Source: CAYMAT01 sp964388495 (lineage in GTDB: Bacteria > Patescibacteriota > Gracilibacteria > Peribacterales > Peribacteraceae). From it: a DNA stretch of 53,526 nt. Of the stretch, positions 31,934 through 40,324 are shown piece by piece. The DNA lies in the NCBI GenBank assembly GCA_964388495.1, contig CAYMAT010000002.1:1-53526 (forward strand), read 5' to 3'. Position numbers and translations under genes: made by a program. The notes under the pieces are model-generated. The model made no database searches and was not told the DNA's origin. It saw only the letters and a program-made list of their open reading frames with translations. Numbering within the stretch: the stretch's first letter is position 1; each line of letters begins with the position of its first letter.

Positions 31934-32323
31934 TTACTTCGCCGCGCTGTCCGTTTGCATTATTCCGAAAATGTTGCCATCCGGATCCTTACCATAGGCT
32001 AACCAGCCAATGCCCGGGACGGGCATTTTGGGTACAGCAATAGTGCCGCCCGAAGCCAGTACCCTGTGCACATAGTCATCGATAGCCTCCACATCCACCG
32101 TGCAGACGTAGGCATTGACCGGTGCGCCCGCCACGGGGGCATCACCCATGCGCTTCACCAGACCTCCGTTGATGCCCGGCTGCTGGTCGTCACCGGTTCC
32201 AATGAGCCAATACTCCGCGGGTCCGTCCCATTTGACGAATTTCCAGGAAAAGACCGACGTATAGAAGTCGATCAAGGCCTCCGGACGTGTGGCATGGATC
32301 TCAAAGTGGACGACGCGCGGCAT
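31934..32323 (-). CDS. VOC/glyoxalase-family protein
   Basis: A 129-aa single-domain vicinal-oxygen-chelate protein. It begins RVVHFEIHATRPEALIDFYTSVFSWKF and contains INGGLVKR and KMPVPGIGWLAYGKDPDGNIFGIMQ, typical of the bleomycin-resistance/glyoxalase-like group. Metal-ligand candidates are His6 and the Glu equivalent near the end; the substrate is unknown. TACTCT lies 7 nt before ATG 32323; codons further upstream overlap the divergent gene region and lack similarity. Confidence 0.85.
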   Translation of the reverse strand: MPRVVHFEIHATRPEALIDFYTSVFSWKFVKWDGPAEYWLIGTGDDQQPGINGGLVKRMGDAPVAGAPVNAYVCTVDVEAIDDYVHRVLASGGTIAVPKMPVPGIGWLAYGKDPDGNIFGIMQTDSAAK

Positions 32324-32407
32324 GCAAAAAAGAGTACGCGGCCGCAGAGCGCAGCACAAATGTATCCGCAATTGATCTTTGCGGCGGCAGCTGATTGAAT
32401 GGTGCGT

Positions 32408-32887
32408 ATGGCAAAAGTCGGTTGCGGCCCGCTTGCGGCCTTCCTCATCATCCTTGTGGCGCTGGTCATGATTGGCGGAAACCAGGCAATGAGTTTCTAC
32501 TTTGAGAACTGTCAGTTTGGCGATCTGATGGATTGTCTGCTGGGCAACCTGGAGGAACCGGAGGAGGGGAGCGTGGTGGCCACGGGCACGTACACCTTCA
32601 AGGGATACGACGTGAACATCACCGCCAACATTCCCCTCAATGGCGGCACGGTGACGGGCACGGTTTCCGGCACCTGTGACGGACAGATCCAGGGAACCTT
32701 TGACGGCAAGAACAACGGCGTCATCACCGGGCAGATGAAAGGCGCCTGCAGCCCCTTCTTTGTCCCCATCCCCAGCAGCGCCACATTTAGCGGCACGGTG
32801 AACAAGACCGGCAAGACCGTCCCGTTCCACTTTGACGGTCAGGGCGGGGGAATGACGAAGAGCGATTCGATGACGCTTACGTATTAG
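32408..32887 (+). CDS. hypothetical membrane-anchored beta-rich protein
   Basis: A 159-aa protein with an N-terminal transmembrane helix or signal anchor (PLAAFLIILVALVMIGG) followed by a region of Gly/Thr-rich beta repeats (TVTGTVSGTCDGQIQGTFDGKNNG). No known family. The start could be 32399 or 32408; I prefer 32408 because TTGAAT lies 7 nt before it. Its stop overlaps the convergent AT-rich gene by 4 nt. Confidence 0.6.
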   Translation: MAKVGCGPLAAFLIILVALVMIGGNQAMSFYFENCQFGDLMDCLLGNLEEPEEGSVVATGTYTFKGYDVNITANIPLNGGTVTGTVSGTCDGQIQGTFDGKNNGVITGQMKGACSPFFVPIPSSATFSGTVNKTGKTVPFHFDGQGGGMTKSDSMTLTY

Positions 32888-33927
32888 TCTTTGTGATTGG
32901 CTTGAAAGGCTGACTCAAGACTTTTTTTAAGTTCATACCATGAAAAAGCTTTTTCAAATTCTGCGCAAATTACATTAAAACTTTTTTGATATTCTGAACT
33001 CGTTGCAGACCATCTAGTAAGTTTTTGCTGCTTATAAGAAAGTACTGCTTGAAAGCCGTTTGCCGACAGAGGCTGAGGACGATCGCGATAATATCTGGCA
33101 ATATTTTCTTCGATAGTTAATAATTTAGATTCGGCCCGATGCGGTGGTAATTCTTTATAATAAATTTTATTTAACACCTTTAAACTTATCTCTGCATATA
33201 AATTATGTAACTCATATTTTTTTGAAAACTTTTCATTGAATGTTTCGAATTTTGCACTTGCAGGTAAATCTATTTCTCCACTCTGGGCAAAATCAGGGAA
33301 ATATTTTTTTAGCTCAGTGGTATTTTTCTTTTTCGTGTTATCACACAAAAGAAGCTGAGAGCCATCATCAGACAAGCCTATGAAAATTGGCTGTGCTTCA
33401 CATCCCGACCAATCAAGATGGTAATCGTGAAGCCAAGAAAAAAAACTTACCGCAATCAAATCTTGATCATAAGTTTCATTTTTCTTTCGTAGGGAGGAAG
33501 TATTTTGCAACTCACTTAACTTGTTGTAGCCAACTAATTCTCCATTCAACCATTTATTATTGTCGAACATTGCAAAAACCTGTGGCGTGATTAAATCACC
33601 TGAGCCACTCTTAAAAAGCATAATATCTACTTTGCATTCGCTTGAATACGCTGTAGCACTCATACTCCAAAGGATAAAAGTAGCTCCCGATAAAAACATA
33701 AAAACCTCTGCTTTTTTAAGGGCTTTCCATTTTTGATCAGCTATCCAAATTCCAGCTGCAGAAAAAATTACAGTTGCCAACAATTGACCGAGGACACTAT
33801 CTCTATCACTCACACTCATTGGTAAATTCAGCAGTATTAAAATTAAACAGATAAAGGCGGCTAAGATTGCAATCAATTTAACGTAATCATATTTTTTGCC
33901 AGTAGCCTTTATTTGAGCATCTTCCAT
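32884..33927 (-). CDS. AT-rich unknown membrane protein next to tRNA-Gln
   Basis: A 347-aa protein of unknown function. Three hydrophobic helices lie in the first ~110 residues (LIAILAAFICLILILLNL, LLATVIFSAAGIWIA, VFMFLSGATFILWSMSA), then a soluble part rich in Lys, Asn, Tyr and Phe. Its codon use is strongly AT-rich, in sharp contrast to every neighbour, which points to recent transfer. The ATG lies 7 nt after the CCA end of tRNA-Gln on the same strand, so it can be expressed from the tRNA promoter. No integrase or flanking tRNA fragment is seen. Confidence 0.75.
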   Translation of the reverse strand: MEDAQIKATGKKYDYVKLIAILAAFICLILILLNLPMSVSDRDSVLGQLLATVIFSAAGIWIADQKWKALKKAEVFMFLSGATFILWSMSATAYSSECKVDIMLFKSGSGDLITPQVFAMFDNNKWLNGELVGYNKLSELQNTSSLRKKNETYDQDLIAVSFFSWLHDYHLDWSGCEAQPIFIGLSDDGSQLLLCDNTKKKNTTELKKYFPDFAQSGEIDLPASAKFETFNEKFSKKYELHNLYAEISLKVLNKIYYKELPPHRAESKLLTIEENIARYYRDRPQPLSANGFQAVLSYKQQKLTRWSATSSEYQKSFNVICAEFEKAFSWYELKKSLESAFQANHKD

Positions 33928-33934
33928 ATAAGCG

Positions 33935-34009
33935 TGGCTGGGGAGCATGGATTCGAACCATGGAATGGAGGCTTCAAAGGCCCCTGCCTTACCACTTGGC
34001 TACTCCCCA
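33935..34009 (-). tRNA. tRNA-Gln(UUG)
   Basis: Minus-strand acceptor TGGGGAG pairs with CTCCCCA, with discriminator G and an encoded CCA. Anticodon loop CTTTGAA has anticodon TTG. The T-arm is CATGGTTCGAATCCATG. TATGAT lies shortly upstream as a likely -10 box. Confidence 0.96.
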
Positions 34010-34128
34010 ACGTGCGCTGATCATACCGTGTGCCGCTTGCGGGAAAAAGGAACAACATTTGCCCTGCAATAGGCCAACAAGGCAAGGTTGAATGGGAAAT
34101 GACACTGTTACGATAGTTTCATTCCTGC

Positions 34129-36156
34129 ATGACGCTGCGTCTACTGCTTCGCCTTGGCTGTCCGGTGCTTGCCGCCGTCTGCGTGGCTTTGACGGCGTCC
34201 CCCGTGAATGTACATGCCTCGCCCACACTCAAATCCACTTATGTCACCACCGTGAGCACAGCCGCCATTGGCGGAAGCATCAAGCAAATGCGGTGGTTTT
34301 CTGACGGATTAGTGTTTCTGGGCGCCAGCCGAACTGTCTTGGGGAAAATGAGTACGGACGGCAGCTCATTCAGCACCATCAGCTTCAGCACCACGCTGCC
34401 CTGTGTCCTCCCCAGCAGTTTTGTGGGTACGGGGAGCTTAACGTCCGGCGCGTACATCTATACCACCTGCACTTCCAACCGGAATGTGCTCAAGCACCAG
34501 ATCAGCGGATCCACCGCCAGCTTTGTGGGAAGCGGTGTGCTTGCCGTCAGCGGCCAAAGCGATATTGGCTTTGGGGCAAACGGAAACATTCTGGCCAATA
34601 AAGGCATCACCCTCTACGTTCTCAGCTCTGACCTCAACACCCTCTCCACTACCACGCTGACAGCCAGCGCTACCCGTTTTTCCTTTGATATATCGGGAGC
34701 CGATGACCTCTATTACGTGACACTGGGCAGGGTACTGCGGAAGTACAATCTGGACAGCAATACGGATACCAGCTTCTCGTCGTCCTTCTCTTCCGCCAGC
34801 AGCATCAAAGGCCTGCTCACGGCCAGCGGCGGCACCACGTATTACTCGGACAATACCGGTATCTACAAAAACACCCCGGGGGGAAGCAATCTGTGGAAAC
34901 TCTCGGTCAGTAATCTGGCCAGTATGGATCTGGACAGCAACGGCAACCTGTATGTAGTCAACACGTCAGGAATCGTCTCTGCGTATGCCCCTATCAACTC
35001 CGTGTCGTCCTTTAGCGCGTCCTCTGCAGGGAGCGACGTGACGCTGTCTTGGATATCCGGAGTGGACAGCGATTTTCTGGGGACCACCATCCGGCGGAGC
35101 ACCATCGGCTTTCCGTATTCGCCCACGGACGGAACGCCGGTCACAAGCAATGACACCGGTGACACATTCACGGATTCCGCTCTTGCGGACGGCACGTACT
35201 ACTACACCGCTTTCAACCGCACGTCGGACGGATACTACGGAACGGGGGCCATTCTTGAGGTCACGCTGGCCGTGCCCCCCGGTCCCGTGACAAGCCTTTC
35301 CGCAAACGTGACTGGAGGAAATACCGTGAATCTCTCCTGGGTGAACCCCACGGATGCGGACCTGGACAGCGTGAGGGTGGTCCGCTCAGACAGTGGCGCC
35401 CCCGCGGATCCCACGGACGGTTCCCTGGTGCATCCTGAAGACCTGCGCACCAGTATTACCGACGCCTATCTCACGGACGGCACTCATTACTACGGCGTGT
35501 TCGCCAAGGATAGCAGCGGCAATTACTCCACGGTTTCCACGGTGACTGTGGTGATCGATACCACTGCGCCGTATACGCCCACGCTCGCCGCAGCATCCGT
35601 GGATGACGCGGTGCATTTAACGTGGGATGTCCCGCTGAGCACGGATTCCTTCATGCTCCGGTGGAGCACGACCAGTGCGCCTGCAGATACATCCCAGGGC
35701 ACGTTGCTGACATCAACGGACAACAGTGTCATCAGCTACGTCCACAGCGGTCTTGCAAACGGCACCTATTACTACAGCCTCTTTGCCATTGATGACTACG
35801 ACAACGTTTCCAATCCCGGGAGCGCCAGCGCAACGGTGGCGGTATCGAGTTCGTCATCTTCGTCATCCTCATCGTCTTCGTCATCATCCATTCAGCAATC
35901 AACGGGTGGGGGCAGGGGAGGGCGCGGAAGTACAAGTACCCACGCTTCCGCTACCGCCCCCGTCACACATCCTGCGGCGCCGGCATCTACTCCTTCCGCA
36001 CCTTCAATACCTTTTGAGACGGCCGCACCAACCAAAGTTCCGCAGTTAATGGTGGAACGCATATGCAATCGCGTCAGCAAATCCGTCACCAGCCCTTCCA
36101 TGCGCGAGCGTGTGAACAAGCGCCTGCAGAAGTGGCTCTCGTTCTCCTGCAATTAG
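34129..36156 (+). CDS. secreted protein with fibronectin-III-like repeats and poly-Ser linker
   Basis: A 675-aa exported protein. Signal peptide (RLLLRLGCPVLAAVCVALTASPVNVHA) is followed by a repetitive beta region, perhaps a propeller, to about residue 290. Three fibronectin type III-like domains follow (VSSFSASSAGSDVTLSWIS, VTSLSANVTGGNTVNLSWVN, YTPTLAAASVDDAVHLTWDV). A run of 14 Ser, a Pro/Ala/Thr-rich stretch and a short basic Cys-containing tail end it. It is probably on the cell surface. Confidence 0.8.
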   Translation: MTLRLLLRLGCPVLAAVCVALTASPVNVHASPTLKSTYVTTVSTAAIGGSIKQMRWFSDGLVFLGASRTVLGKMSTDGSSFSTISFSTTLPCVLPSSFVGTGSLTSGAYIYTTCTSNRNVLKHQISGSTASFVGSGVLAVSGQSDIGFGANGNILANKGITLYVLSSDLNTLSTTTLTASATRFSFDISGADDLYYVTLGRVLRKYNLDSNTDTSFSSSFSSASSIKGLLTASGGTTYYSDNTGIYKNTPGGSNLWKLSVSNLASMDLDSNGNLYVVNTSGIVSAYAPINSVSSFSASSAGSDVTLSWISGVDSDFLGTTIRRSTIGFPYSPTDGTPVTSNDTGDTFTDSALADGTYYYTAFNRTSDGYYGTGAILEVTLAVPPGPVTSLSANVTGGNTVNLSWVNPTDADLDSVRVVRSDSGAPADPTDGSLVHPEDLRTSITDAYLTDGTHYYGVFAKDSSGNYSTVSTVTVVIDTTAPYTPTLAAASVDDAVHLTWDVPLSTDSFMLRWSTTSAPADTSQGTLLTSTDNSVISYVHSGLANGTYYYSLFAIDDYDNVSNPGSASATVAVSSSSSSSSSSSSSSSIQQSTGGGRGGRGSTSTHASATAPVTHPAAPASTPSAPSIPFETAAPTKVPQLMVERICNRVSKSVTSPSMRERVNKRLQKWLSFSCN

Positions 36157-36190
36157 CGCGTATTGTTTTTCCTGTTGTACACTGCCTTCC

Positions 36191-36691
36191 ATGCGTAAAG
36201 CCCTTGCCCTTTCCACCCTGCTTTTCCTTGTCGCCTGCGGCGCAAAGCCCGCAGCTCCCGTGGGGGAGGGGAGGGAAAAAACCTCAACCGTGGTGCAGGG
36301 CGTTGCGGGAGACGCCGTGATCACGTTCAACGGCGGGTCGCTTAAGGACATGTTTGGCACGGCTGCGGCAAAGGACATGAAATTCGCGGACCTTTCGCTC
36401 CTGCAGGAACCCTGGACCGCACAGCGCGTGGAGCCCGGGAAATATTTTTTGGGACAGATGCACCCCATCCCCGTGGTCTTGATGGCCACGGCCCTACTGG
36501 ATGCCGGCCCCAGTGCCGCGCAGGATGCAGACAGCCCGCTCCAGCAGTTCATGGACAAGACCAGTTGCCAGAAGCGGGACAAGGAAAAGCATCTGGTGGG
36601 CCTCTACTGGAGCGAGGGGAAGCTGTGGATCGACGGCCGGTACTGCACCGTGCAGGGGGGAGGCGTGTGGGAGGCCGGCAGCATGAAATGA
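36191..36691 (+). CDS. lipoprotein of unknown function
   Basis: A 166-aa protein with a lipoprotein signal: ALALSTLLFLVAC, with the lipobox Cys at residue 17. The mature part has no recognised domain; two Cys near the end could form a disulfide. TACACT lies 7 nt before the ATG. Its stop overlaps a possible 23-aa coding stretch (36688-36759). Confidence 0.75.
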   Translation: MRKALALSTLLFLVACGAKPAAPVGEGREKTSTVVQGVAGDAVITFNGGSLKDMFGTAAAKDMKFADLSLLQEPWTAQRVEPGKYFLGQMHPIPVVLMATALLDAGPSAAQDADSPLQQFMDKTSCQKRDKEKHLVGLYWSEGKLWIDGRYCTVQGGGVWEAGSMK

Positions 36692-36759
36692 GCGTTGTGG
36701 AAGCGGACGAAAGCGCAGGACCGCGCAAAATGATTGCGGGCGCGGCTGCACAGGCGTAG
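36688..36759 (+). CDS. possible small protein (23 aa)
   Basis: An ATG overlaps the lipoprotein stop as ATGA and opens 23 codons (begins M-S-V-V-E-A-D-E) ending TAG at 36757-36759. The next gene starts 9 nt later. The spacing fits translational coupling, but 23 codons is too short to prove coding. Confidence 0.3.
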   Translation: MSVVEADESAGPRKMIAGAAAQA

Positions 36760-36768
36760 ACCGGGAGA

Positions 36769-37515
36769 ATGCCTGAACGCCTGCCCCAACGGGAACATGC
36801 CGCCTCACCCGCGGCAAACGCCCTGCTCTATACCTCCATCCTCATCACCACGCTGGCCGGGGAAATGCAGTGGGTGATGGCGCAGGGGAAGGGGCCGGAG
36901 CGGGATGCGGCGGCGGAAAAGGTTCTGCCACTGACGGAGCACCACGCCCGGCAGCTCATGGAAAAACTGGCGCATGATGATTTTGCCGTACGCGAACGTG
37001 CGCATGCGGAGTTACAAAAGCACGTCCATGAGCATCCGGTGCTGCTCCTGCTCCTCCAGTACATGGAGAGCGCCAAGGAAAAGGAGACGGATGCAGAGCA
37101 ACGGCTGCGGGTAAAAGCCCTTGTGGAACCCGCCATGGAAAAGGCAACCGCCAGCACGCGTTTCCACAAGCCCCTGGATCCGCACCCCAAGATTGGCTAC
37201 ATCCCCGAAAACGCCAAGCTGCCCCCGGGGCTCATCAAGATGATTGGCAAGCGCGACGCGTTTGATACCCGGTTATTCTTCCGCAAACTTCCGGAGATCA
37301 ACGGCATCAACTATGACGATGCACCACTGCACCAGGAATTCCGTAACGGAACGCAGATGTTCACCACGTACTACGAGCGTTACGCGCTGCTACAGGCACT
37401 CACATCCAAAGACTTCCACCAGTGCATGAAGGAGTGGGCAATGGAACTGGAGCGCATACGCGCGGCATGGGACCGCGAGGAAAAGCGGGAGGCGGAAAGG
37501 CCCGTGTGGCCCTGA
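36769..37515 (+). CDS. hypothetical protein
   Basis: A 248-aa protein, mostly charged and helical, that I do not recognise. The N-terminal half (LTEHHARQLMEKLAHDDFAVRERAHAELQKHVHEHP) looks like a HEAT-type helical repeat. The second half holds KIGYIPENAKLPPGLIKMIGKRDAFD. No signal peptide is certain, although residues 18-32 are mildly hydrophobic. It is the last gene of the 36191-37515 run; a minus-strand terminator lies downstream. Confidence 0.6.
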   Translation: MPERLPQREHAASPAANALLYTSILITTLAGEMQWVMAQGKGPERDAAAEKVLPLTEHHARQLMEKLAHDDFAVRERAHAELQKHVHEHPVLLLLLQYMESAKEKETDAEQRLRVKALVEPAMEKATASTRFHKPLDPHPKIGYIPENAKLPPGLIKMIGKRDAFDTRLFFRKLPEINGINYDDAPLHQEFRNGTQMFTTYYERYALLQALTSKDFHQCMKEWAMELERIRAAWDREEKREAERPVWP

Positions 37516-37520
37516 TACGG

Positions 37521-37554
37521 AAAAAGCGGCCGCAAGACGTGGTGTCCTGCGGCC
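37521..37554 (-). terminator. intrinsic terminator of the 37563-38120 gene
   Basis: On the minus strand, GGCCGCA pairs with TGCGGCC (37528-37534 and 37548-37554), followed by GC and TTTTT. It sits between convergent genes and may act on both. Confidence 0.85.
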
Positions 37555-37562
37555 TGTATCGT

Positions 37563-38120
37563 TCACTCTTTTTTCCGCTTTTTGGGATTGAGTCTCTCCT
37601 CAATCTCTTTGCGGTGCTCGTTGGCTTTGTCCTTCTTGGCCTTGAGCTCGTCCTGGTACTTTTCCGTAAAGTCCTCATTAATACCAAAACCCTCTATGCC
37701 AATTTTGGCGCAGACGGCATTGAGCATTTTGATGATGACCGCACGGTTGCACCGAACGTCAGGATGCTCAGAATCCAAAAGCATGCCGTGAATCTCCGTA
37801 ACGGACGGGTCTCCCTGGAAATAAACGAATAAATATTCCCTGTCTGCATGTTCAATGGAAACCCTGTCGTACTGGCCTTCACGCTTGTGTGTGAGAACAA
37901 AACCGTCTTTTGCAAGGCGCGTTTTCAGAGAAGTTTTTCGTATGGCCCACCCGGAACTTTTCAGGGCGGCACGTATACTGCTGACAATCCGGAAAACCGG
38001 ATCCTGGACCCTGCGGGATTTCCACAAATTCCAGAAGAATGTCAGAACAAAAAGTACCACCAGCACTCCGCCACCCCACAAAAAATAGGGCAACGTTCTT
38101 GTGTACATGTCCTCCACCAT
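37563..38120 (-). CDS. membrane-anchored hypothetical protein
   Basis: A 185-aa protein: an N-terminal transmembrane helix (LPYFLWGGGVLVVLFVLTFFW), then a soluble domain (IVSSIRAALKSSGWAIRKTSLKTRLAKDGFVL, with YDRVSIEHADREYLFVYFQGD) and a Lys/Glu-rich coiled tail. Unknown function. GGAGG lies 7 nt before ATG 38120, one of the few clear Shine-Dalgarno sites, and a terminator follows. Confidence 0.65.
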   Translation of the reverse strand: MVEDMYTRTLPYFLWGGGVLVVLFVLTFFWNLWKSRRVQDPVFRIVSSIRAALKSSGWAIRKTSLKTRLAKDGFVLTHKREGQYDRVSIEHADREYLFVYFQGDPSVTEIHGMLLDSEHPDVRCNRAVIIKMLNAVCAKIGIEGFGINEDFTEKYQDELKAKKDKANEHRKEIEERLNPKKRKKE

Positions 38121-38333
38121 CGCAGACCCTCCAAAAAAACAATGTTCACCGGCCGCACAATGCAGCCCGTGATCGTTCCCACAACATGTGAATGAACGAT
38201 CCCCCAATGATAGCGGCCCCGCGGCAAAACCCACAGCATTTTCTCTCTCCATCCATTGAGCCATGTGCGCAAAGCGGAATAGTTGCCATGCAGGCACGTC
38301 CGTCACACAATGCCGCTGTCCCCCTTTTCCCCC

Positions 38334-38855
38334 ATGCAGAAACTGTTCGTGTGGCTCATAGCCGTGATTGTCGTGATTGCGGGATTGCACCTGGCGTACG
38401 CCTGGCTGCCCAGGGAGGAAGAGTTTGGCGCGGAGCACATCCGGGCACTGGGCGGACGCACATCCTCCGCGGCCATGGAGGGCAAAAAACCCGCAGATCC
38501 CCGCGTATCCGCCGCTCGCGACATACTGATAGGCAAATGGAGCAGTGAAGATGACCGTAACTTCATCCGTGAATACAAGGACGATGGCACGCTCACGGAC
38601 AGCTACACCTCCTCCACCGGTGAGACCAAGACGGACGCGCAGTGGGTGCTGTTCACCTCGCTCAATAACATCGTCACCAACTTCCCGCAGAACACTACGG
38701 ACGTCTACATCATGCAGACGGAGACGCAGCATGGCGGAGTGACGTACTTCCGGATTGTCATGGCAACACCCACGCAGCTGGAACTCGCAAATATGACTTT
38801 GGGCGGCGGCCTCAAGTTTGGCAAAATCACCACGGATCACGAACTGCAAGACTGA
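38334..38855 (+). CDS. hypothetical membrane-anchored protein
   Basis: A 173-aa protein with an N-terminal signal anchor (LFVWLIAVIVVIAGLHLAYAW) and a small beta-rich domain (GKWSSEDDRNFIREYKDDGTLTDSY), lipocalin-like in look, similar to DUF-type domains that sense small ligands. No family assigned. ATG 38334 follows a pure C/T leader (38312-38333 mostly C and T); ATG 38310 is an alternative. The stop overlaps the desaturase start by 1 nt. The 213-bp stretch upstream (38121-38333) shows no gene. Confidence 0.6.
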   Translation: MQKLFVWLIAVIVVIAGLHLAYAWLPREEEFGAEHIRALGGRTSSAAMEGKKPADPRVSAARDILIGKWSSEDDRNFIREYKDDGTLTDSYTSSTGETKTDAQWVLFTSLNNIVTNFPQNTTDVYIMQTETQHGGVTYFRIVMATPTQLELANMTLGGGLKFGKITTDHELQD

Positions 38856-40324
38856 TGCGCAAGCATATCGCCATTATTGGTGCCGGGCCCGGCGGCTTGG
38901 CTGCTGCGCTGCTTCTTGCACACCAAGGCCACCGCGTGGATGTTTTTGAAAAAGCGGATCGTGTAGGGGGACGTAACGCCGCGCTCACTTTGGGCGCGTA
39001 TACCTTTGATACCGGGCCCACGTTCCACCTCATGCCGCAAGTCTTGGAGCAAGTGATGGCAACGGCGGGCAAGAAAGTGAGTGACTATCTCACGCTAAAG
39101 AGACTGGATCCTCTCTACCGATTGTCTTTTTACGGAAAACCGGACTTTTATCCCTGCGTGGATAAACAGGAAATGATCCAAAGAATTGAAGAGCTCTTCC
39201 CTGGCGACGGCGCCGGATTTGAAAAATATCTACGCACGGAAGAACGCCGGACCCGTCATCTGGTTCCTTGCCTAGAAGTCCCCTACAACCACATCTACCA
39301 CTATCTCCGCTTACGCTTACTAAAAGCCACGCCATTTTTGGATCTCCATCGTTCCGTCTATTCGGTTGTTTCGCGGTACTTCAAGCATGAGGAAATGCGC
39401 ATTGCCGCAACCTTCCAGGCTAAGTACTTGGGCATGTCCCCCTGGCAGTGCCCGGGGACGTTTGCGTTTCTTTCCTACATGGAACATGCGTGGGGCATCT
39501 ATCACTGCATGGGGGGACTGCATAAAATTTCTGAGGCGCTTGCAAAAGCCGCCCAAGAAGAAGGCGCAAAGATCCATCTGTCCTCTCCTGTCCGTGAGAT
39601 CATCATCCACAAAAGGCAGGCGAAGGGAATTCAACTGGCATCCGGAGAGAGAGTGGATGCGGATGCCATTGTCCTCAACGCGGATTTTGCGCATGCCATG
39701 AAGACGCTGATTCCGGAATCAAAACGCCGGTCTTACACCAATAAAAATCTGGCAAAAAAGAAATACTCATGCTCCACGTTCATGCTCTATCTGGGAATCG
39801 ACAAGCAGTATGACGTACCGCATCACAACATCGTCTTCGCCCGCGATTACCGCAAAAGCATTGAGGACATAAGCAGGGGCCTGCTTTCGGATGACTTTTC
39901 CTTTTACGTCCAGAATGCCTCTGTCACCGACCCTTCCCTTGCGCCCCCGGGCCATTCCACGTTGTATGTCCTGGTCCCCGTGCCCAACACGCATACGGGC
40001 CAATGGACGGAGGACGACAAAAAAGACCTTACAGAAAAAGTGTTGGACGCGTTAGAAACACGTGGAAAATTTGCACATCTCCGCAAACACATCACCACCA
40101 TGCATGCGGTCTCCCCCCTGGACTGGGAAGGGCACGATATTTATGCCGGAGCCGTGTTCAACTTGGCGCACACTCCGCGCCAAATGCTGTACCTGCGCCC
40201 GCGCAACAAGTTTGAAGAATTTCAAAACTGCTACCTGGTGGGAGGGGGCACGCACCCGGGAAGCGGACTTCCCACCATCCTTCAATCGGCACTCATTTGC
40301 GCTCGGATGCTGAAAAGCGCCTGA
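38855..40324 (+). CDS. phytoene desaturase-like FAD oxidoreductase (CrtI family)
   Basis: A 489-aa flavoprotein. The N-terminal FAD-binding motif IAIIGAGPGGLAAALLLAHQGHRVDVFEKADRVGGR and YTFDTGPTFHLMP match the CrtI/CrtN family. The C-terminal FAD motif is YLVGGGTHPGSGLPTILQSA. Such enzymes desaturate or oxidise carotenoid precursors. No crtB, crtE or other carotenoid gene is in the window, so the substrate is open. Translation is coupled to the upstream gene by a 1-nt stop/start overlap. Confidence 0.88.
   Translation: MRKHIAIIGAGPGGLAAALLLAHQGHRVDVFEKADRVGGRNAALTLGAYTFDTGPTFHLMPQVLEQVMATAGKKVSDYLTLKRLDPLYRLSFYGKPDFYPCVDKQEMIQRIEELFPGDGAGFEKYLRTEERRTRHLVPCLEVPYNHIYHYLRLRLLKATPFLDLHRSVYSVVSRYFKHEEMRIAATFQAKYLGMSPWQCPGTFAFLSYMEHAWGIYHCMGGLHKISEALAKAAQEEGAKIHLSSPVREIIIHKRQAKGIQLASGERVDADAIVLNADFAHAMKTLIPESKRRSYTNKNLAKKKYSCSTFMLYLGIDKQYDVPHHNIVFARDYRKSIEDISRGLLSDDFSFYVQNASVTDPSLAPPGHSTLYVLVPVPNTHTGQWTEDDKKDLTEKVLDALETRGKFAHLRKHITTMHAVSPLDWEGHDIYAGAVFNLAHTPRQMLYLRPRNKFEEFQNCYLVGGGTHPGSGLPTILQSALICARMLKSA

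Noticed and set aside
32860..32900. attachment site matching the tRNA-Gln 3' end at the far side of the AT-rich gene
   Set aside because: Only about seven bases (GATTCGA) match; this is expected by chance and there is no integrase.
35850..35895. Phase-variable repeat in the poly-Ser tract of the 34129 gene
   Set aside because: The Ser codons are mixed (TCG, TCA, TCT, TCC, AGT), so there is no uniform unit that would slip.
38042..38272. 76-codon minus-strand frame upstream of the 37563-38120 gene
   Set aside because: It overlaps a better-supported gene with a clear Shine-Dalgarno and has no recognisable domain.
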